A stretch of DNA of 64,000 nt from Alcaligenaceae bacterium (GTDB taxonomy: Bacteria; Pseudomonadota; Gammaproteobacteria; Burkholderiales; Burkholderiaceae_B): NCBI GenBank assembly GCA_013416435.1, contig JACCEN010000011.1, positions 111,500 through 175,499 of the forward strand, read 5' to 3'. Each line of letters begins with the position of its first letter. The first letter of the stretch is position 1. Below, piece by piece: positions 36,736 to 46,407 of this stretch. Under the pieces are notes generated by a model. That model ran no database searches, was not told where the DNA came from, and saw only the letters and a program-made list of their open reading frames with translations. Both the position numbers and the translations under genes were made by a program.

Positions 36736-38486
36736 GCCTGGCCTTTAGCGACGATCTGCAAAGGGGCGCTTCCGCCCGGCTGCGCGGCAGCCGACGCCGC
36801 CGCCTGGATCTGCTGCTGACGCAGCCCTTTAAGGACTTCTTCGCGTGGACCATACATGGTGGGCGTGCCATCGCGCATGACCAGCAGCTTGTCGACCGCG
36901 CTCAACACGTTCATGCGGTGCGTGATCAGAATGACCGTCGCGCCCCGCCGTTTCAGATCGAGCACCGTCTGGACGAGCGCCGCTTCGCCGACATCGTCCA
37001 GATTGGAATTGGGCTCGTCCAGCACCACCAACGCAGGATCCCCATAGATGGCGCGCGCCAGTGCGATGCGCTGCTTCTGGCCACCCGACAAGGACGCGCC
37101 GTCGACGCCCAGACGGGTGTCGTAACCCTTGGGCAAACGCAGCACCATTTCATGCACGCCGGCGCGCTCGGCCGCCTGGATCACCTTGGTGGAGTCCGGT
37201 TCGCCAAAACGCGCGATGTTCTCGGCGATGGTGCCTTCGAAGAGTTCGATGTCCTGCGGCAGATAGCCTATATGCGGCCCGAGTTCGTCTTTGTTCCACA
37301 AATAGACGTCGGCGCCGTCCAGCCGCACCTTGCCCGCCTGCGCAGGCCATACGCCCACCAGCAACCGAGCCAGCGTGGACTTGCCCGACGCCGACGGCCC
37401 GATGATGCCCACGGTTTCGCCCGCCTTCACGCCAAAATTCAAACCCTTCAGAATGGCCGCCTGGCCACCGGGGGCCGAGGCGTAAACGTTTTCGAGCAAA
37501 AGCTCGCCCTTCGGCGCGGGCAGGCTAAGGGTTTCGCCGCGCGGCGGCGCGGACTGCAGCATTTCGTCCAGGCGCGCATAAGCCTGGCGCGTGGACAGCG
37601 CCTGCTTCCACGTCCCGATGGCCAGCTCGACCGGACCAAGCGCTTTACCCATGAGGATGGAGCAAACGATCATCATGCCCGCCGTGATCGTGCCTTCAAT
37701 CACCAGCAAAGCGCCCGCGCCCAGAATCAGCGACTGCAGGGAAATACGCACGAAGCGCGTGGCCGTGCTGATGCGCGCGTTGCGATCCGACGCCAGGGTC
37801 TGCAGCGACAGCACCCGGCTGTGCTGGCCAAACCAGCGCGAACGCAGACCGGGCAGCATGCCCATGGCCTCGATGACCTCGGCGTTGCGCAAATGGTTGT
37901 TGGCGAACGCGCCCGCCGCGATGGAAGCCTGGTTGGCTTCGGCCAGCGGTTTCTGTGTTGCGATATTGGTGATGTAGGCCAGCACGAACAGAATGATCGA
38001 GCCGCCCAGGGTGATCAGGCCCAACAACGGATGCACCATGAAGGTGACCGCTATATATATAGGCGTCCAGGGCGCATCGAAAAAAGCGAACAGCGCGTTG
38101 CCGGTCAGGAACTGGCGCAAATTGGTGAGGTCGTGGATGGCCTGCGAAGGATTTCCGCCCTGGCGACGCAGATTGCGCTCGAACGCGGCGGTGAACACAC
38201 GCTGGTTCAGCATCATGTCGAAACGGTTGCCCACCCGGATCAAGACCGAAGAACGCGTGAATTCCAGCAAACCCGACAACAAGTACAAACCCACGACCAA
38301 CAGCGTCAGCATCAACAGCGTGGTTTCATTGCTGCTGGCCAGCACGCGATCGTACACTTGCAGCATGTAGATGGAAGGCGTCAGCGCCAGAATATTGATG
38401 ACACAACTGAATGCGGCCAGGCTATAGAACGTCTTGCGAAAGCGATATAGCGCCTCGCCCAGTTCGGTGCGACGGGTTGACTTCAT
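36732..38486 (-). CDS. Type I secretion ABC permease/ATPase (SapD/PrtD-like)
   Basis: 584 aa. Six-span transmembrane domain (about 20-300, without a C39 peptidase-like domain) and an ATPase with Walker A GPSASGKSTLARLL, Q-loop YLPQDIELFEGTIAENI, signature LSGGQKQRIALARA and Walker B ALVVLDEPNSNLD. PrtD/AprD type, which exports proteins with C-terminal signals. Upstream lies the sapC-like gene, 341 nt away, with a palindrome cluster between. Confidence 0.95.
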   Translation of the reverse strand: MKSTRRTELGEALYRFRKTFYSLAAFSCVINILALTPSIYMLQVYDRVLASSNETTLLMLTLLVVGLYLLSGLLEFTRSSVLIRVGNRFDMMLNQRVFTAAFERNLRRQGGNPSQAIHDLTNLRQFLTGNALFAFFDAPWTPIYIAVTFMVHPLLGLITLGGSIILFVLAYITNIATQKPLAEANQASIAAGAFANNHLRNAEVIEAMGMLPGLRSRWFGQHSRVLSLQTLASDRNARISTATRFVRISLQSLILGAGALLVIEGTITAGMMIVCSILMGKALGPVELAIGTWKQALSTRQAYARLDEMLQSAPPRGETLSLPAPKGELLLENVYASAPGGQAAILKGLNFGVKAGETVGIIGPSASGKSTLARLLVGVWPAQAGKVRLDGADVYLWNKDELGPHIGYLPQDIELFEGTIAENIARFGEPDSTKVIQAAERAGVHEMVLRLPKGYDTRLGVDGASLSGGQKQRIALARAIYGDPALVVLDEPNSNLDDVGEAALVQTVLDLKRRGATVILITHRMNVLSAVDKLLVMRDGTPTMYGPREEVLKGLRQQQIQAAASAAAQPGGSAPLQIVAKGQA

Positions 38487-38607
38487 GAATTAACCTGTAA
38501 GCATCACACACCCGCAATACGCGCCGCATGTGAAGAGTAAAGACCAGAGAACCAACTTTTAATTTCTTGAAAAAGCCTTTTACTATATCACGTTAAGAGG
38601 TGCTTCC

Positions 38608-38818
38608 AGGGGTCGGACCCCGCATGGGGTCTGACCCCATAAACCTTAAATTCAGCTGACGGAAAGAGCCGTCGCAAGGGGTCAGACCCCATTCGGGGTC
38701 TGACCCCGGCAACTTCAAGGGCCTGACCCCGAATGGCAAATTCCTGGGGTCAGACCCCGTACGGGGTCTGACCCCAACCCCTCACGGCCCAGCAATCAAA
38801 CTACGGGGTCTGACCCCC
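38608..38818. repeat. Palindromic element cluster (4-5 units) inside the secretion operon
   Basis: Units at 38609-38638 (GCAT), 38678-38707 (ATTC), a half-unit pair near 38718-38735, 38745-38774 (GTAC) and a half-unit at 38803-38817. The gap between sapC-like and ABC genes (38487-38827) otherwise shows only an AT-rich stretch at 38520-38600 that could hold a promoter. Confidence 0.9.
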
Positions 38819-38827
38819 CTTTATTCC

Positions 38828-39607
38828 TCAGCTGAAACGAATGGTCCCGCCATCGTTCAGGAATTCCAGGTCCAGCTCGCCATCGGCCGTCTGCAAGGAC
38901 GACGCCTGTGCCGCCGCGTGCTGCTGCGCCAACTGGCCCAGTTTCTGCAGATGCTGCATGGACAGCAACTGGCAATACACCATGGGCAACGCCCCCGCCT
39001 TACGGACTTCGTCCAGCGCCTCGGCGGAAAGCGCATTCAGCGCCGCTTCGTCGACACGGAACAAGCCCTGAACCGTTTGCTCGCCTGCTTCCGTTTGCAA
39101 TTTGATGAGCCAAGGCTGGATAAGTTCATGCTTTTGCAGCACCGCGCAAATGTTTTGCGTGGCCTGACGATTGGCCGCCACTTGGCTCAGGAAATTCAGC
39201 ACATCGCTCACCGCCTTGGACGGCTGCCCGCCCTCATCGAAGAACACTTCGCCCTCAAGCTCGGAAATCAAGCCACTGTCCTCGATCACGCACAGCACCT
39301 GCTGGCCGTCCTCGGTATTGGCCAGCGCAAAGGGATAGCCCCGATAGCTGGCCGGCACATAGCCGCCCAGCCAGCGGCCATCGGGCGCCACGAACAGATT
39401 CTTGCCGCCCGCCAAACCCTGCACCGCCACCGGCACATAGCGGTCTTCCATGGATATGAAGCCTATGGGCAAAGACATGCATGCCTTCGGCAGCTCTTGC
39501 ACGACCAGCGACGCCACTGCATCGGCGGCCGCGAATGAATAGGAAGAATAACGCTGCCAGCGCTTGCCGGCATGGCGTTCCTTGGATACGGCTTGTAGAT
39601 TGGCCAT
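38828..39607 (-). CDS. sapC: SapC family protein
   Basis: 259-codon protein, no signal peptide. SapC signature parts: WQRYSSYSFAAADAVASLVVQELPKACMSLPIGFI near the N-terminus, FVAPDGRWLGGYVPASYRGYPFAL and the central LCVIEDSGLI. In Campylobacter fetus sapC is the first gene of the sapCDEF S-layer export operon; its role there is unclear. Here it precedes the ABC, fusion and outer-membrane genes in exactly that order. The start at 39607 is the family start; a longer ATG at 39643 is less likely. Confidence 0.88.
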   Translation of the reverse strand: MANLQAVSKERHAGKRWQRYSSYSFAAADAVASLVVQELPKACMSLPIGFISMEDRYVPVAVQGLAGGKNLFVAPDGRWLGGYVPASYRGYPFALANTEDGQQVLCVIEDSGLISELEGEVFFDEGGQPSKAVSDVLNFLSQVAANRQATQNICAVLQKHELIQPWLIKLQTEAGEQTVQGLFRVDEAALNALSAEALDEVRKAGALPMVYCQLLSMQHLQKLGQLAQQHAAAQASSLQTADGELDLEFLNDGGTIRFS

Positions 39608-39870
39608 ACAGCAGTCCTTTAAATGAATAAGGCCCGCCGGCAATGCAAATGCAGCGGCAGGCCTAGAATGGGACTATTGTAAAGCAGGAGGGCGGCGCTT
39701 ATAACGTAGAGATCGGTATTCCGTAGTGCCGCCTGTCAAGAAGAGCCTTACTCATACGCCCAGCCGTGTCCATAAGCTATTTCCACATCGGCATTTTCAT
39801 CCACATATAGCGATTCCGCATGTTCGATTGAGCCATCATGGCTTCCGGATATCCACACCGGGAGGCACGC

Positions 39871-40917
39871 ATGAGCCGGCACGACGCCATCTATCGACGC
39901 TTGTTCAAGCACCCTAAGATGCTGCGCGATCTGCTTGCCTGCGTAACGGACGCCGACTGGCTACAGGACCTGAACTGGGCAGGCTTGCAGGAACTGGACG
40001 CGCACTATGTGGCCGAACGCCTGCAGCAGCGTATAGGCGATGGCGCTTGGCGGATCCCTCATCGGTCCGACCGCGACCGCGGATTGTACGTTTTGCTGAT
40101 GCTCGAACATCAAAGCCGCGCCGACACCTACATGGCGCTGCGCATGGCCACTTACGCGGGCTTGCTGTACCAGTCTCTATTACGCCAGAAGTTGATCACC
40201 GGACTGCTGCCGCCTATTCTGCCGGTGGTACTCTACAGCGGACGACGGCCCTGGCGAGCGCATCGGAATCTGGCCGATCTGATCGAACCTTCCGTGACGG
40301 AACTGTCCAGCTATCAATTGCAGCTTCGATATCTGTTGATCGACGAAGGCGAACTACTGCGAGCAGGCGGCTTGCCCGACCGAAACCTGGCCGCACTCTT
40401 GTTCCGCCTGGAGCACAGCACCGCCATTGAGGAAATCCCGCAATTGCTGCACACTTTAATGCGTATAGTGCACGGCGCGGACTTCGAAGAACTGAACCGC
40501 AGTTTGACCGCCTACATACAGCATTTGGTATTGTCCCGGGCCAAACCCATGGAACCGGTACCAACCGTCACGACTTTGCAGGAGCTTGCCATGTTGATCA
40601 GTGAAAAGCCGGGCATATGGGCTCGGCAATGGGAACAGGAAGGGATTCAGAAAGGGCGTGTGGAAGGACGTATGGAAGGACGTGAAGAGGGGCGTGAAGA
40701 AGGACGCACTCAAGGTCGTCAGGAAGGCATGCGTGCCGGACAAGCTGCATTGCTGGAGCGCCTATTGATTCGCAAGTTCGGCGGCTTGCCCGAGGCGCTC
40801 ATCCAGCGCATTCGACAAGGCACGGCTTCAGAGCTCGAAGCCTGGTCTTTGAACTTTGTAGAGGCGAATTCCCTTGAACAGGTATTTACTACGGAAAAAC
40901 CTGGCGGCAAACGCTAA
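39871..40917 (+). CDS. Rpn/YhgA-like family recombination-promoting nuclease (PD-(D/E)XK)
   Basis: 348 aa. Starts MSRHDAIYRRLFKHPKMLRDLL, typical of the family; GLYVLLMLEHQSRAD holds the expected E-x-Q of the nuclease core. The C-terminal half has a run of EGR repeats (about residues 262-290) and a conserved LLIRKFG end. GGGAGG lies upstream of the ATG at 39871. Such genes move and duplicate readily; a 5'-truncated second copy is at 50087. Confidence 0.88.
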   Translation: MSRHDAIYRRLFKHPKMLRDLLACVTDADWLQDLNWAGLQELDAHYVAERLQQRIGDGAWRIPHRSDRDRGLYVLLMLEHQSRADTYMALRMATYAGLLYQSLLRQKLITGLLPPILPVVLYSGRRPWRAHRNLADLIEPSVTELSSYQLQLRYLLIDEGELLRAGGLPDRNLAALLFRLEHSTAIEEIPQLLHTLMRIVHGADFEELNRSLTAYIQHLVLSRAKPMEPVPTVTTLQELAMLISEKPGIWARQWEQEGIQKGRVEGRMEGREEGREEGRTQGRQEGMRAGQAALLERLLIRKFGGLPEALIQRIRQGTASELEAWSLNFVEANSLEQVFTTEKPGGKR

Positions 40918-40980
40918 GCTGAGTAATCGCAAGAACTACTCTCTATCTGCTCACCGCCACAGACGCACGTAAAAAATCAC

Positions 40981-42525
40981 TCACGCCAACAAGCCCACCG
41001 TCGACAGCTCGCCGGCTATTTTCCTGGCCTGATCCAAAGCCAGGCGAGCGTTCACATCCAAGGACATCGTCCAGAAATAGGTGCCCACGGCAAGGCTGCC
41101 GAGCACACTGATGTTCTGGACGAGGCCCCCTTTCGCATCCAACAGACAGCCGGTATCAAAATCCAGGCTGAATCCCCCATAAGGATCCGCCCTGGCAATC
41201 CCGCGCTCAAGCAGCGACCGCACCAAGGGATCCCGCGATAGACTGACGTCGGTGGACATGCCTGTTGCATTCACGATGCAGTCGACCCGGTGGACCGTCG
41301 TGCCGCCTGGCGCGTCGGGCAGCCGGATCTCGAAACCCTTGTCCGCGGCCTTGATTTCCATATCGCTTCTGCCCGCGTGTATCCGCAAAGCGCCGCTATC
41401 CAGATAGCGCTTGATCCTGGTCGCATTGGCCATCGGAAAGGTGGCGCGGCGCGTCATCCACAATGAGCGCCATTGGGTTTGAAAACGGCGTCTTTCAGCG
41501 TCGCGCATCAGTTTCCATGCATGTTCGATCGCCTCATTGAGCGAGATGGCGATGGCTTGCCAGTTGCGCGGCAGCGTGGATGACGCCAGGATCTCCCGGC
41601 CCAGCGCTTCTTTTGGGTCGTCGCCGTATCCCATGATGTCGATAAGGTCCAGGCCGTCGCCCGAGGCGGCCAGGCGTTCGCTCAAGAATGCATACAGGTC
41701 TTCAAGCGTCAATCCCCCTTCGTTGCATCGGACCAGTGCAGCGATTTCCTGTGCCGTAGGCGGGACGATGGGCGCGGGGGACGCAACCGTGCCGCGAACC
41801 GCGGGCAGGCGGCCGCTGCGGGACACGGCGAGCATGGGTCCCGCATGGCCCGATTCCTTGAGCGCGACGATGGCGTCGATGGCACTGAGGCTGGAGCCGA
41901 TGACGCCCACGCTTGCGTCGCATCCGACACGGCGGACGAGGTCCGCGACGGGGTAAGGGCTATTGAAGTAAGCTTTGCAGCCTTGAAGCTCGGCGTAGCT
42001 GACGGTTGGCAAGTTGCCGTTGCACAGCACGATCCGCTTCGCCCGGAATTCGCCCGCAGACGTTTCAAGGCAGGCGCTTTCGTCTTCACGAAGCACGTCG
42101 ATGCCATCGACGCGAGCCTGCACCCGGTCGATCCGTATCCCCAGCTCCTTGGCTTGCGCGCACAGCGTGCGCCATACATCGATCAAATACTCGCCAAACA
42201 GCGGCCTGGGAAGGAAAGCGCCGGCATCCAGTTCACGGATGCCATACTTTTCAAGGATCTCGGGTCCCCGGCCCTTGATCCACTCAAGAAAATGACCGCG
42301 GTTCTCTGCATATGCAGACATTCTTCCGGCGGGAATGTTCAGCAGATTCGTGGCAAGGTCCTTGGCATAAGGCTCTCCCGGGCCTACATCGGGCAGCGGC
42401 TCGAACACCGCAACCCGCAGCGAGCCGCTGTAATCCGCGCGATCGAGCTCCGCCACGAATTGCGCCAAGAACGACATCGCGGTGGAGCCCCCGCCCACTA
42501 CGGCCAGGTCTATCGGTTTTCCCAT
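40981..42525 (-). CDS. FAD/NAD(P)-binding oxidoreductase (NAD_binding_9 type)
   Basis: 514 aa. N-terminal FAD site LAVVGGGSTAMSFLAQFV, then VFEPLPDVGPGEPYAKD and LLNIPAGRMSAYAENRGHFLEW; a second nucleotide site GVIGSSLSAIDAIVALK lies near residue 225, and CIVNATGMSTDVSLS near 430. Relatives are often found beside cysteine-dioxygenase-type genes, as here (across the operon). Reaction unknown. CAGGAG precedes the ATG at 42525. Confidence 0.85.
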   Translation of the reverse strand: MGKPIDLAVVGGGSTAMSFLAQFVAELDRADYSGSLRVAVFEPLPDVGPGEPYAKDLATNLLNIPAGRMSAYAENRGHFLEWIKGRGPEILEKYGIRELDAGAFLPRPLFGEYLIDVWRTLCAQAKELGIRIDRVQARVDGIDVLREDESACLETSAGEFRAKRIVLCNGNLPTVSYAELQGCKAYFNSPYPVADLVRRVGCDASVGVIGSSLSAIDAIVALKESGHAGPMLAVSRSGRLPAVRGTVASPAPIVPPTAQEIAALVRCNEGGLTLEDLYAFLSERLAASGDGLDLIDIMGYGDDPKEALGREILASSTLPRNWQAIAISLNEAIEHAWKLMRDAERRRFQTQWRSLWMTRRATFPMANATRIKRYLDSGALRIHAGRSDMEIKAADKGFEIRLPDAPGGTTVHRVDCIVNATGMSTDVSLSRDPLVRSLLERGIARADPYGGFSLDFDTGCLLDAKGGLVQNISVLGSLAVGTYFWTMSLDVNARLALDQARKIAGELSTVGLLA

Positions 42526-42584
42526 GTTTGCTCCTGTGCGAACCACGCGGCGACGGCCTTCGCCGCATGGCTCAATCCCCGTTC

Positions 42585-43553
42585 TTACTTCAGATCGGCG
42601 TTCTTCACGACATCGGCCCAGATGGCGACCTCGGCAGAAAGCGCCTGGTAGGTTTCATCGGGCGCACTCGGAACCGCGTCGGCACCCTGCCCTGCCATGG
42701 CCTTCTGGACGGACGGCTCATTGGCGGCCTTCTTCATGGCGTCGGACACCTGTTTGCGTATCGGCTCGGGCGTGCCCTTGGGCGCCAAAAGCACATAGCG
42801 CGTACTGACGTCGAAGTTCTTCACGCCTTCCTCTTGCAGCGTCGGGACATTCGGCAGCGACTTCGTGCGATCTTTGGTCGTGACCGCCAAGAAACGCAAT
42901 TTGGCGTTATCCACATGGCCCATGAGCGTGGGCATGGTGTCGAACACCATGTCGACCTGGCCGCCGATGAGGTCGGTCAGTGCGGGGCCGCTGCCTTTAT
43001 AGGGCACGTGCAGCAGCTTGACGCCGGTTGCCAGCTGGAATTTCTCGGCCGTCATGTGCTGCGACGAACCATAACCCGCCGAACCGTAGCTGACCTGCCC
43101 GTCGCGCTTCTTGACGTAGGCGATGAGCTCCTGAATGTTTTTCACCGGCAAGTCGGCGCGGACGACGACCGCCAAGGGCGTGGACGTTGCCATGGACACG
43201 CCTTCGAACGCATCGGGAAACTTGTACTGCTGCTTCTTGGACGGCAGCAGCGAATTGATGGCCAGGCTTCCCAGCGCGCCCAGCAGCAAGGTATAGCCGT
43301 CGGCGGGAGCGGCCGCCACGAACTGCGCCCCGATTTCACCTGCAGCCCCCGCCTTGTTTTCCACGACGATGGGCTTGCCCAGGATCTTGCCCAGTTGTTC
43401 CGCATAGACCCGGGCGGAAAAGTCGGTGGCCCCGCCAGGCGGGTACGGCACGATCATGCGCACCGGGCCGTCGGGCCAGGATGCGGCGGAGGCAACGGTG
43501 GCAGTGGCCGCCAGCGCGACGGCAACAAGAAGGTGTCCGGCTTTCTTCAACAT
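42585..43553 (-). CDS. Bug-type tripartite tricarboxylate transporter substrate-binding protein
   Basis: 322 aa. Signal peptide 1-23, then the Bug signature WPDGPVRMIVPYPPGGATDFSARV, VVENKAGAAGEIGAQFVA and LPNVPTLQEEG. Binds a small carboxylate in the periplasm. No TctA/TctB membrane genes are nearby, as is usual for Bug proteins in this family of bacteria. Divergent from the IclR gene. Confidence 0.94.
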   Translation of the reverse strand: MLKKAGHLLVAVALAATATVASAASWPDGPVRMIVPYPPGGATDFSARVYAEQLGKILGKPIVVENKAGAAGEIGAQFVAAAPADGYTLLLGALGSLAINSLLPSKKQQYKFPDAFEGVSMATSTPLAVVVRADLPVKNIQELIAYVKKRDGQVSYGSAGYGSSQHMTAEKFQLATGVKLLHVPYKGSGPALTDLIGGQVDMVFDTMPTLMGHVDNAKLRFLAVTTKDRTKSLPNVPTLQEEGVKNFDVSTRYVLLAPKGTPEPIRKQVSDAMKKAANEPSVQKAMAGQGADAVPSAPDETYQALSAEVAIWADVVKNADLK

Positions 43554-43567
43554 GGTTTATCTCCTTA

Positions 43568-43582
43568 TCCTAAATATTGGGA
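43568..43582. promoter_or_regulatory. Candidate IclR operator, Bug side
   Basis: TCCTAAATATTGGGA, an imperfect palindrome (TCC-N-AA / TT-N-GGA) 15 nt before the Bug gene start. Its reverse complement differs from the site at 43684 by one base. Confidence 0.55.
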
Positions 43583-43683
43583 TGTATATTTTAATATTTG
43601 ATTTTTTGTAGGCGAATATATAACATGGTTCCTGGAGTAATTGCGATAGCTTTTACGTAAAACGGGGTAGAATTCTTTTTATT

Positions 43684-43698
43684 TCCCAATAATTAGGA
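43684..43698. promoter_or_regulatory. Candidate IclR operator, iclR side
   Basis: TCCCAATAATTAGGA, the mirror copy of the 43568 site, ending 5 nt before the iclR GTG and overlapping its AGGA ribosome site, so binding would also block its own translation start region. Confidence 0.55.
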
Positions 43699-43703
43699 TT
43701 CAA

Positions 43704-44474
43704 GTGGATAAAACTTTATTGAAAGGGTTAACCGTGCTGGAAGCCATCAGCCGACTCGACGACCAAGTGCAGACGCTGGATCAGATCGCCGCTGAAGTCG
43801 GGCTGACTCGCAGCAATACGCACCGAACGCTGCAGACCCTGGCTCATGCGGGTTACGTTCGCCGCGACCCCGACACCGGCGCCTATCGATGCACGCTGAA
43901 AATGTTCGAACTAGGTGCACGCCAGCTTGCGGGCATGGACGCCCGCCGGCTCGCGCCGCCTTTCATGCGCGATCTCGCCCGCGAAACACGGGAAACCGTC
44001 CACTTGTCCGTTCTCGACGGGCTCGACGTGGTCTATGTCGACAAGATCGACAGCGCCCAGCCCCTGCTGGCCTACTCCACCGTAGGCGGGCGAGCCCCCG
44101 CTTATGCCGTGGCCACCGGCAAGGCCCTGCTCGCCTTCCAGGCTCCGGACTACATCGAGCACTACGGCAATTCGGTCCAGAAACACACCGAAGACACCCA
44201 TATCTCCATTCCCGCCCTCAAGCAGGAACTGGCGGACATCGCCCGCATCGGCTATGCCATCAATCGCGGCGAATGGCGCCACGGCATAGGCGGCATCGCG
44301 GCGCCGGTTTTCAACGGACTCGACAAGGTGGTCGCCGCGCTCGGCATTTCCGGGCCGCTGGAGCGCCTCACCAACCAGAAAATGGCGCAGTTCGCGCCCC
44401 TCGTACAACAAGCCGCGCGCGACCTGTCAGCACACATGGGCTACCGCGGCGGCTATTTCGGCATCGCGACATAA
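43704..44474 (+). CDS. IclR-family transcriptional regulator
   Basis: 256 aa. HTH LDQIAAEVGLTRSNTHRTLQTLAHAGYV (about 26-53) and a C-terminal effector domain (TVGGRAPAYAVATGKALLA, INRGEWRHGIGGIAAPVF). GTG start at 43704 with AGGA upstream. Divergent from Bug and the flavoprotein genes and 11 nt before the CoA-transferase operon, so probably regulates both. Confidence 0.93.
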   Translation: MDKTLLKGLTVLEAISRLDDQVQTLDQIAAEVGLTRSNTHRTLQTLAHAGYVRRDPDTGAYRCTLKMFELGARQLAGMDARRLAPPFMRDLARETRETVHLSVLDGLDVVYVDKIDSAQPLLAYSTVGGRAPAYAVATGKALLAFQAPDYIEHYGNSVQKHTEDTHISIPALKQELADIARIGYAINRGEWRHGIGGIAAPVFNGLDKVVAALGISGPLERLTNQKMAQFAPLVQQAARDLSAHMGYRGGYFGIAT

Positions 44475-44485
44475 AAGGAAATTCA

Positions 44486-45649
44486 ATGAATCAGGAATCA
44501 ACGCTGAAAGGCATACGCGTCATCGAGGTCTGCAACGTTGCCGCGGGCCCGTTCTGCGGCCTGCTGCTGGCCGACATGGGGGCCGACGTCATCAAGATCG
44601 AGCAGCCCGATTGCGGCGACACCTTGCGCAGCTGGGCGCCCATCACCGACGGCTACAGCGAAAACTTCGCCTCGCTCAATCGCAACAAGCGTTCGGTCAC
44701 CCTGAATCTCAAGAACGACCGCGACCAGCAACTGGCCGCCGACCTCATCGCCCAGGCCGACGTCATCATCGAGAACAACCGCCCCGGCGTCATGGATCGC
44801 CTGGGCCTGGGCTATGACGCCATGCGCAAGCGCAATACCGCGCTGGTCTATTGCTCGATTTCGGCCTATGGCCAAAGCGGTCCGCGCAGCCAGGAAGGCG
44901 GATTCGACCTTACCCTGCAGGCCATGAGCGGCCTCATGAGCGTCACCGGCGAGCCCGACGGCGCACCCGTCAAATGCGGGGTCCCGGTCTGCGACTTCAC
45001 GGCCGGCCTGTATGCCGCCTTTTCCATCGCAGCCGCCCTGCGCGGCGTGGCGGCCAGCGGCGCAGGCACGCACATCGACGTCTCGATGCTCGGCGCCACG
45101 CTGGGCATCGCGGCCTTGCAGACATCCCAGTACTTCGGCACAAGCGTCGATCCGGTCAAGCTGGGCTCGGCCCACCCGCGCAACGCGCCCTACCAGGTGT
45201 TCCGCTGCTCGGACGGTTATTTCGGCATGGCGGCGGGCAACAACTCCCTATGGAAATCGGTGTGCGCCGTAGTCGGCCGGGAAGACCTGGTCCAGGACGC
45301 CCGCTTCCTGAATCCCACGGATCGCGCCGCCAACCAGGACGCCCTGCGCGAGCTCCTTGAAGCCATCTTTGAAACCGCCGGCGCCGAAGACTGGCTTACG
45401 CGCTTCCGGGCTGCCGGCGTGCCGTGCGCGCCCATCAACAATTACTCGGACGTACTCGCCGACCCCCAGGTCGAACACATGGAATGGGTGCGCGACCTGG
45501 AGCTTCCCAACGGCGTGCGAACCCGCAGCTTCGTCTCCCCTATCCGCTTCGACAACCGCACGGCCGGCATCCGCCTTCGGCCGCCCGCGCTGGGCGAGCA
45601 CAACGACGAAGTCTTCGCCGGTCTTCTCAAACCTCAAGCGGTGGAGTAA
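44486..45649 (+). CDS. Family III CoA-transferase (CaiB/BaiF)
   Basis: 387 aa. LKGIRVIEVCNVAAGPFCGLLLADMGADVIKIE is the family opening, ENNRPGVMDRLGLGYDAM and the catalytic Asp segment GGFDLTLQAMSGLM follow. Transfers CoA between carboxylates. First structural gene of the operon; AAAGGAA upstream of the ATG at 44486. Substrate unknown. Confidence 0.93.
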   Translation: MNQESTLKGIRVIEVCNVAAGPFCGLLLADMGADVIKIEQPDCGDTLRSWAPITDGYSENFASLNRNKRSVTLNLKNDRDQQLAADLIAQADVIIENNRPGVMDRLGLGYDAMRKRNTALVYCSISAYGQSGPRSQEGGFDLTLQAMSGLMSVTGEPDGAPVKCGVPVCDFTAGLYAAFSIAAALRGVAASGAGTHIDVSMLGATLGIAALQTSQYFGTSVDPVKLGSAHPRNAPYQVFRCSDGYFGMAAGNNSLWKSVCAVVGREDLVQDARFLNPTDRAANQDALRELLEAIFETAGAEDWLTRFRAAGVPCAPINNYSDVLADPQVEHMEWVRDLELPNGVRTRSFVSPIRFDNRTAGIRLRPPALGEHNDEVFAGLLKPQAVE

Positions 45650-45653
45650 GCCC

Positions 45654-46373
45654 ATGCCGGACCTGCTCACCATAGATCGCCAGCCGGGCGGCTGGACGTT
45701 CACGCTCAACCGGCCCGAGAAGCGCAACGCGCTGTCCCGGGAACTCGTCGAAGCCCTGATCGAAGGGGTCGAATCCGCACACGCCGCCGGCGCGCCCCTC
45801 ATGGTCTTTCGCGGCGCGGGCAAGAACTTCAGCGCGGGCTTCGACTTCACGGGCTACGAGGAACAAAGCGAGGGCGACCTCGTCCTGCGCATGGTGCGTA
45901 TCGAAACTCTCCTGCAGATGGTCTCCAAGTCTTCCGCGCTGACCGTGGGCCTAGCGCACGGCAAGAATTTCGGCGCCGGCGTAGACCTGTTTGCGGCATG
46001 CAAGCTGCGCTACTGCACGCCGGACGCCAGTTTTCGCATGCCAGGGCTCAAGTTCGGACTCGTGCTCGGCACACGGCGTTTCCGCAACATCGTCGGTTCC
46101 TCCCATGCGCTTTCCATACTGGGCAGCGCCCGCGCTTTCCAGGCCGACGAGGCCTTGCGCATTGGCTTCGCCACGCAGGCCGCCCAGGAAAGCGAGTGGC
46201 CCGGCCTGCTGCTGGATGCGGAACAGACCGCTGCCGCACTCCCCGCCGACACCCGGACCCGCCTGTATGCCGCGCTGGACTCGAACGACGCCGAAGCCGA
46301 CATGGCCGCGCTCGTGCGCTCCGCTGCCCAACCGGGATTCAAGAACCGCATACAGCAATACCTGGCAGGATGA
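45654..46373 (+). CDS. Enoyl-CoA hydratase/isomerase family protein
   Basis: 239 aa, crotonase fold: LNRPEKRNALSRELVEAL, FRGAGKNFSAGFDFTGYE and GLAHGKNFGAGVDLFAACKLRYCT for the oxyanion hole, then FRMPGLKFGLVLG. The second segment has GKNFGAG where most have GGxxGGG, so the subgroup is unusual. 4 nt after the CoA-transferase gene. Confidence 0.9.
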   Translation: MPDLLTIDRQPGGWTFTLNRPEKRNALSRELVEALIEGVESAHAAGAPLMVFRGAGKNFSAGFDFTGYEEQSEGDLVLRMVRIETLLQMVSKSSALTVGLAHGKNFGAGVDLFAACKLRYCTPDASFRMPGLKFGLVLGTRRFRNIVGSSHALSILGSARAFQADEALRIGFATQAAQESEWPGLLLDAEQTAAALPADTRTRLYAALDSNDAEADMAALVRSAAQPGFKNRIQQYLAG

Positions 46374-46407
46374 CCCCAAGTCCCGCCAACGCAAAAAGGA
46401 GAAAAAC

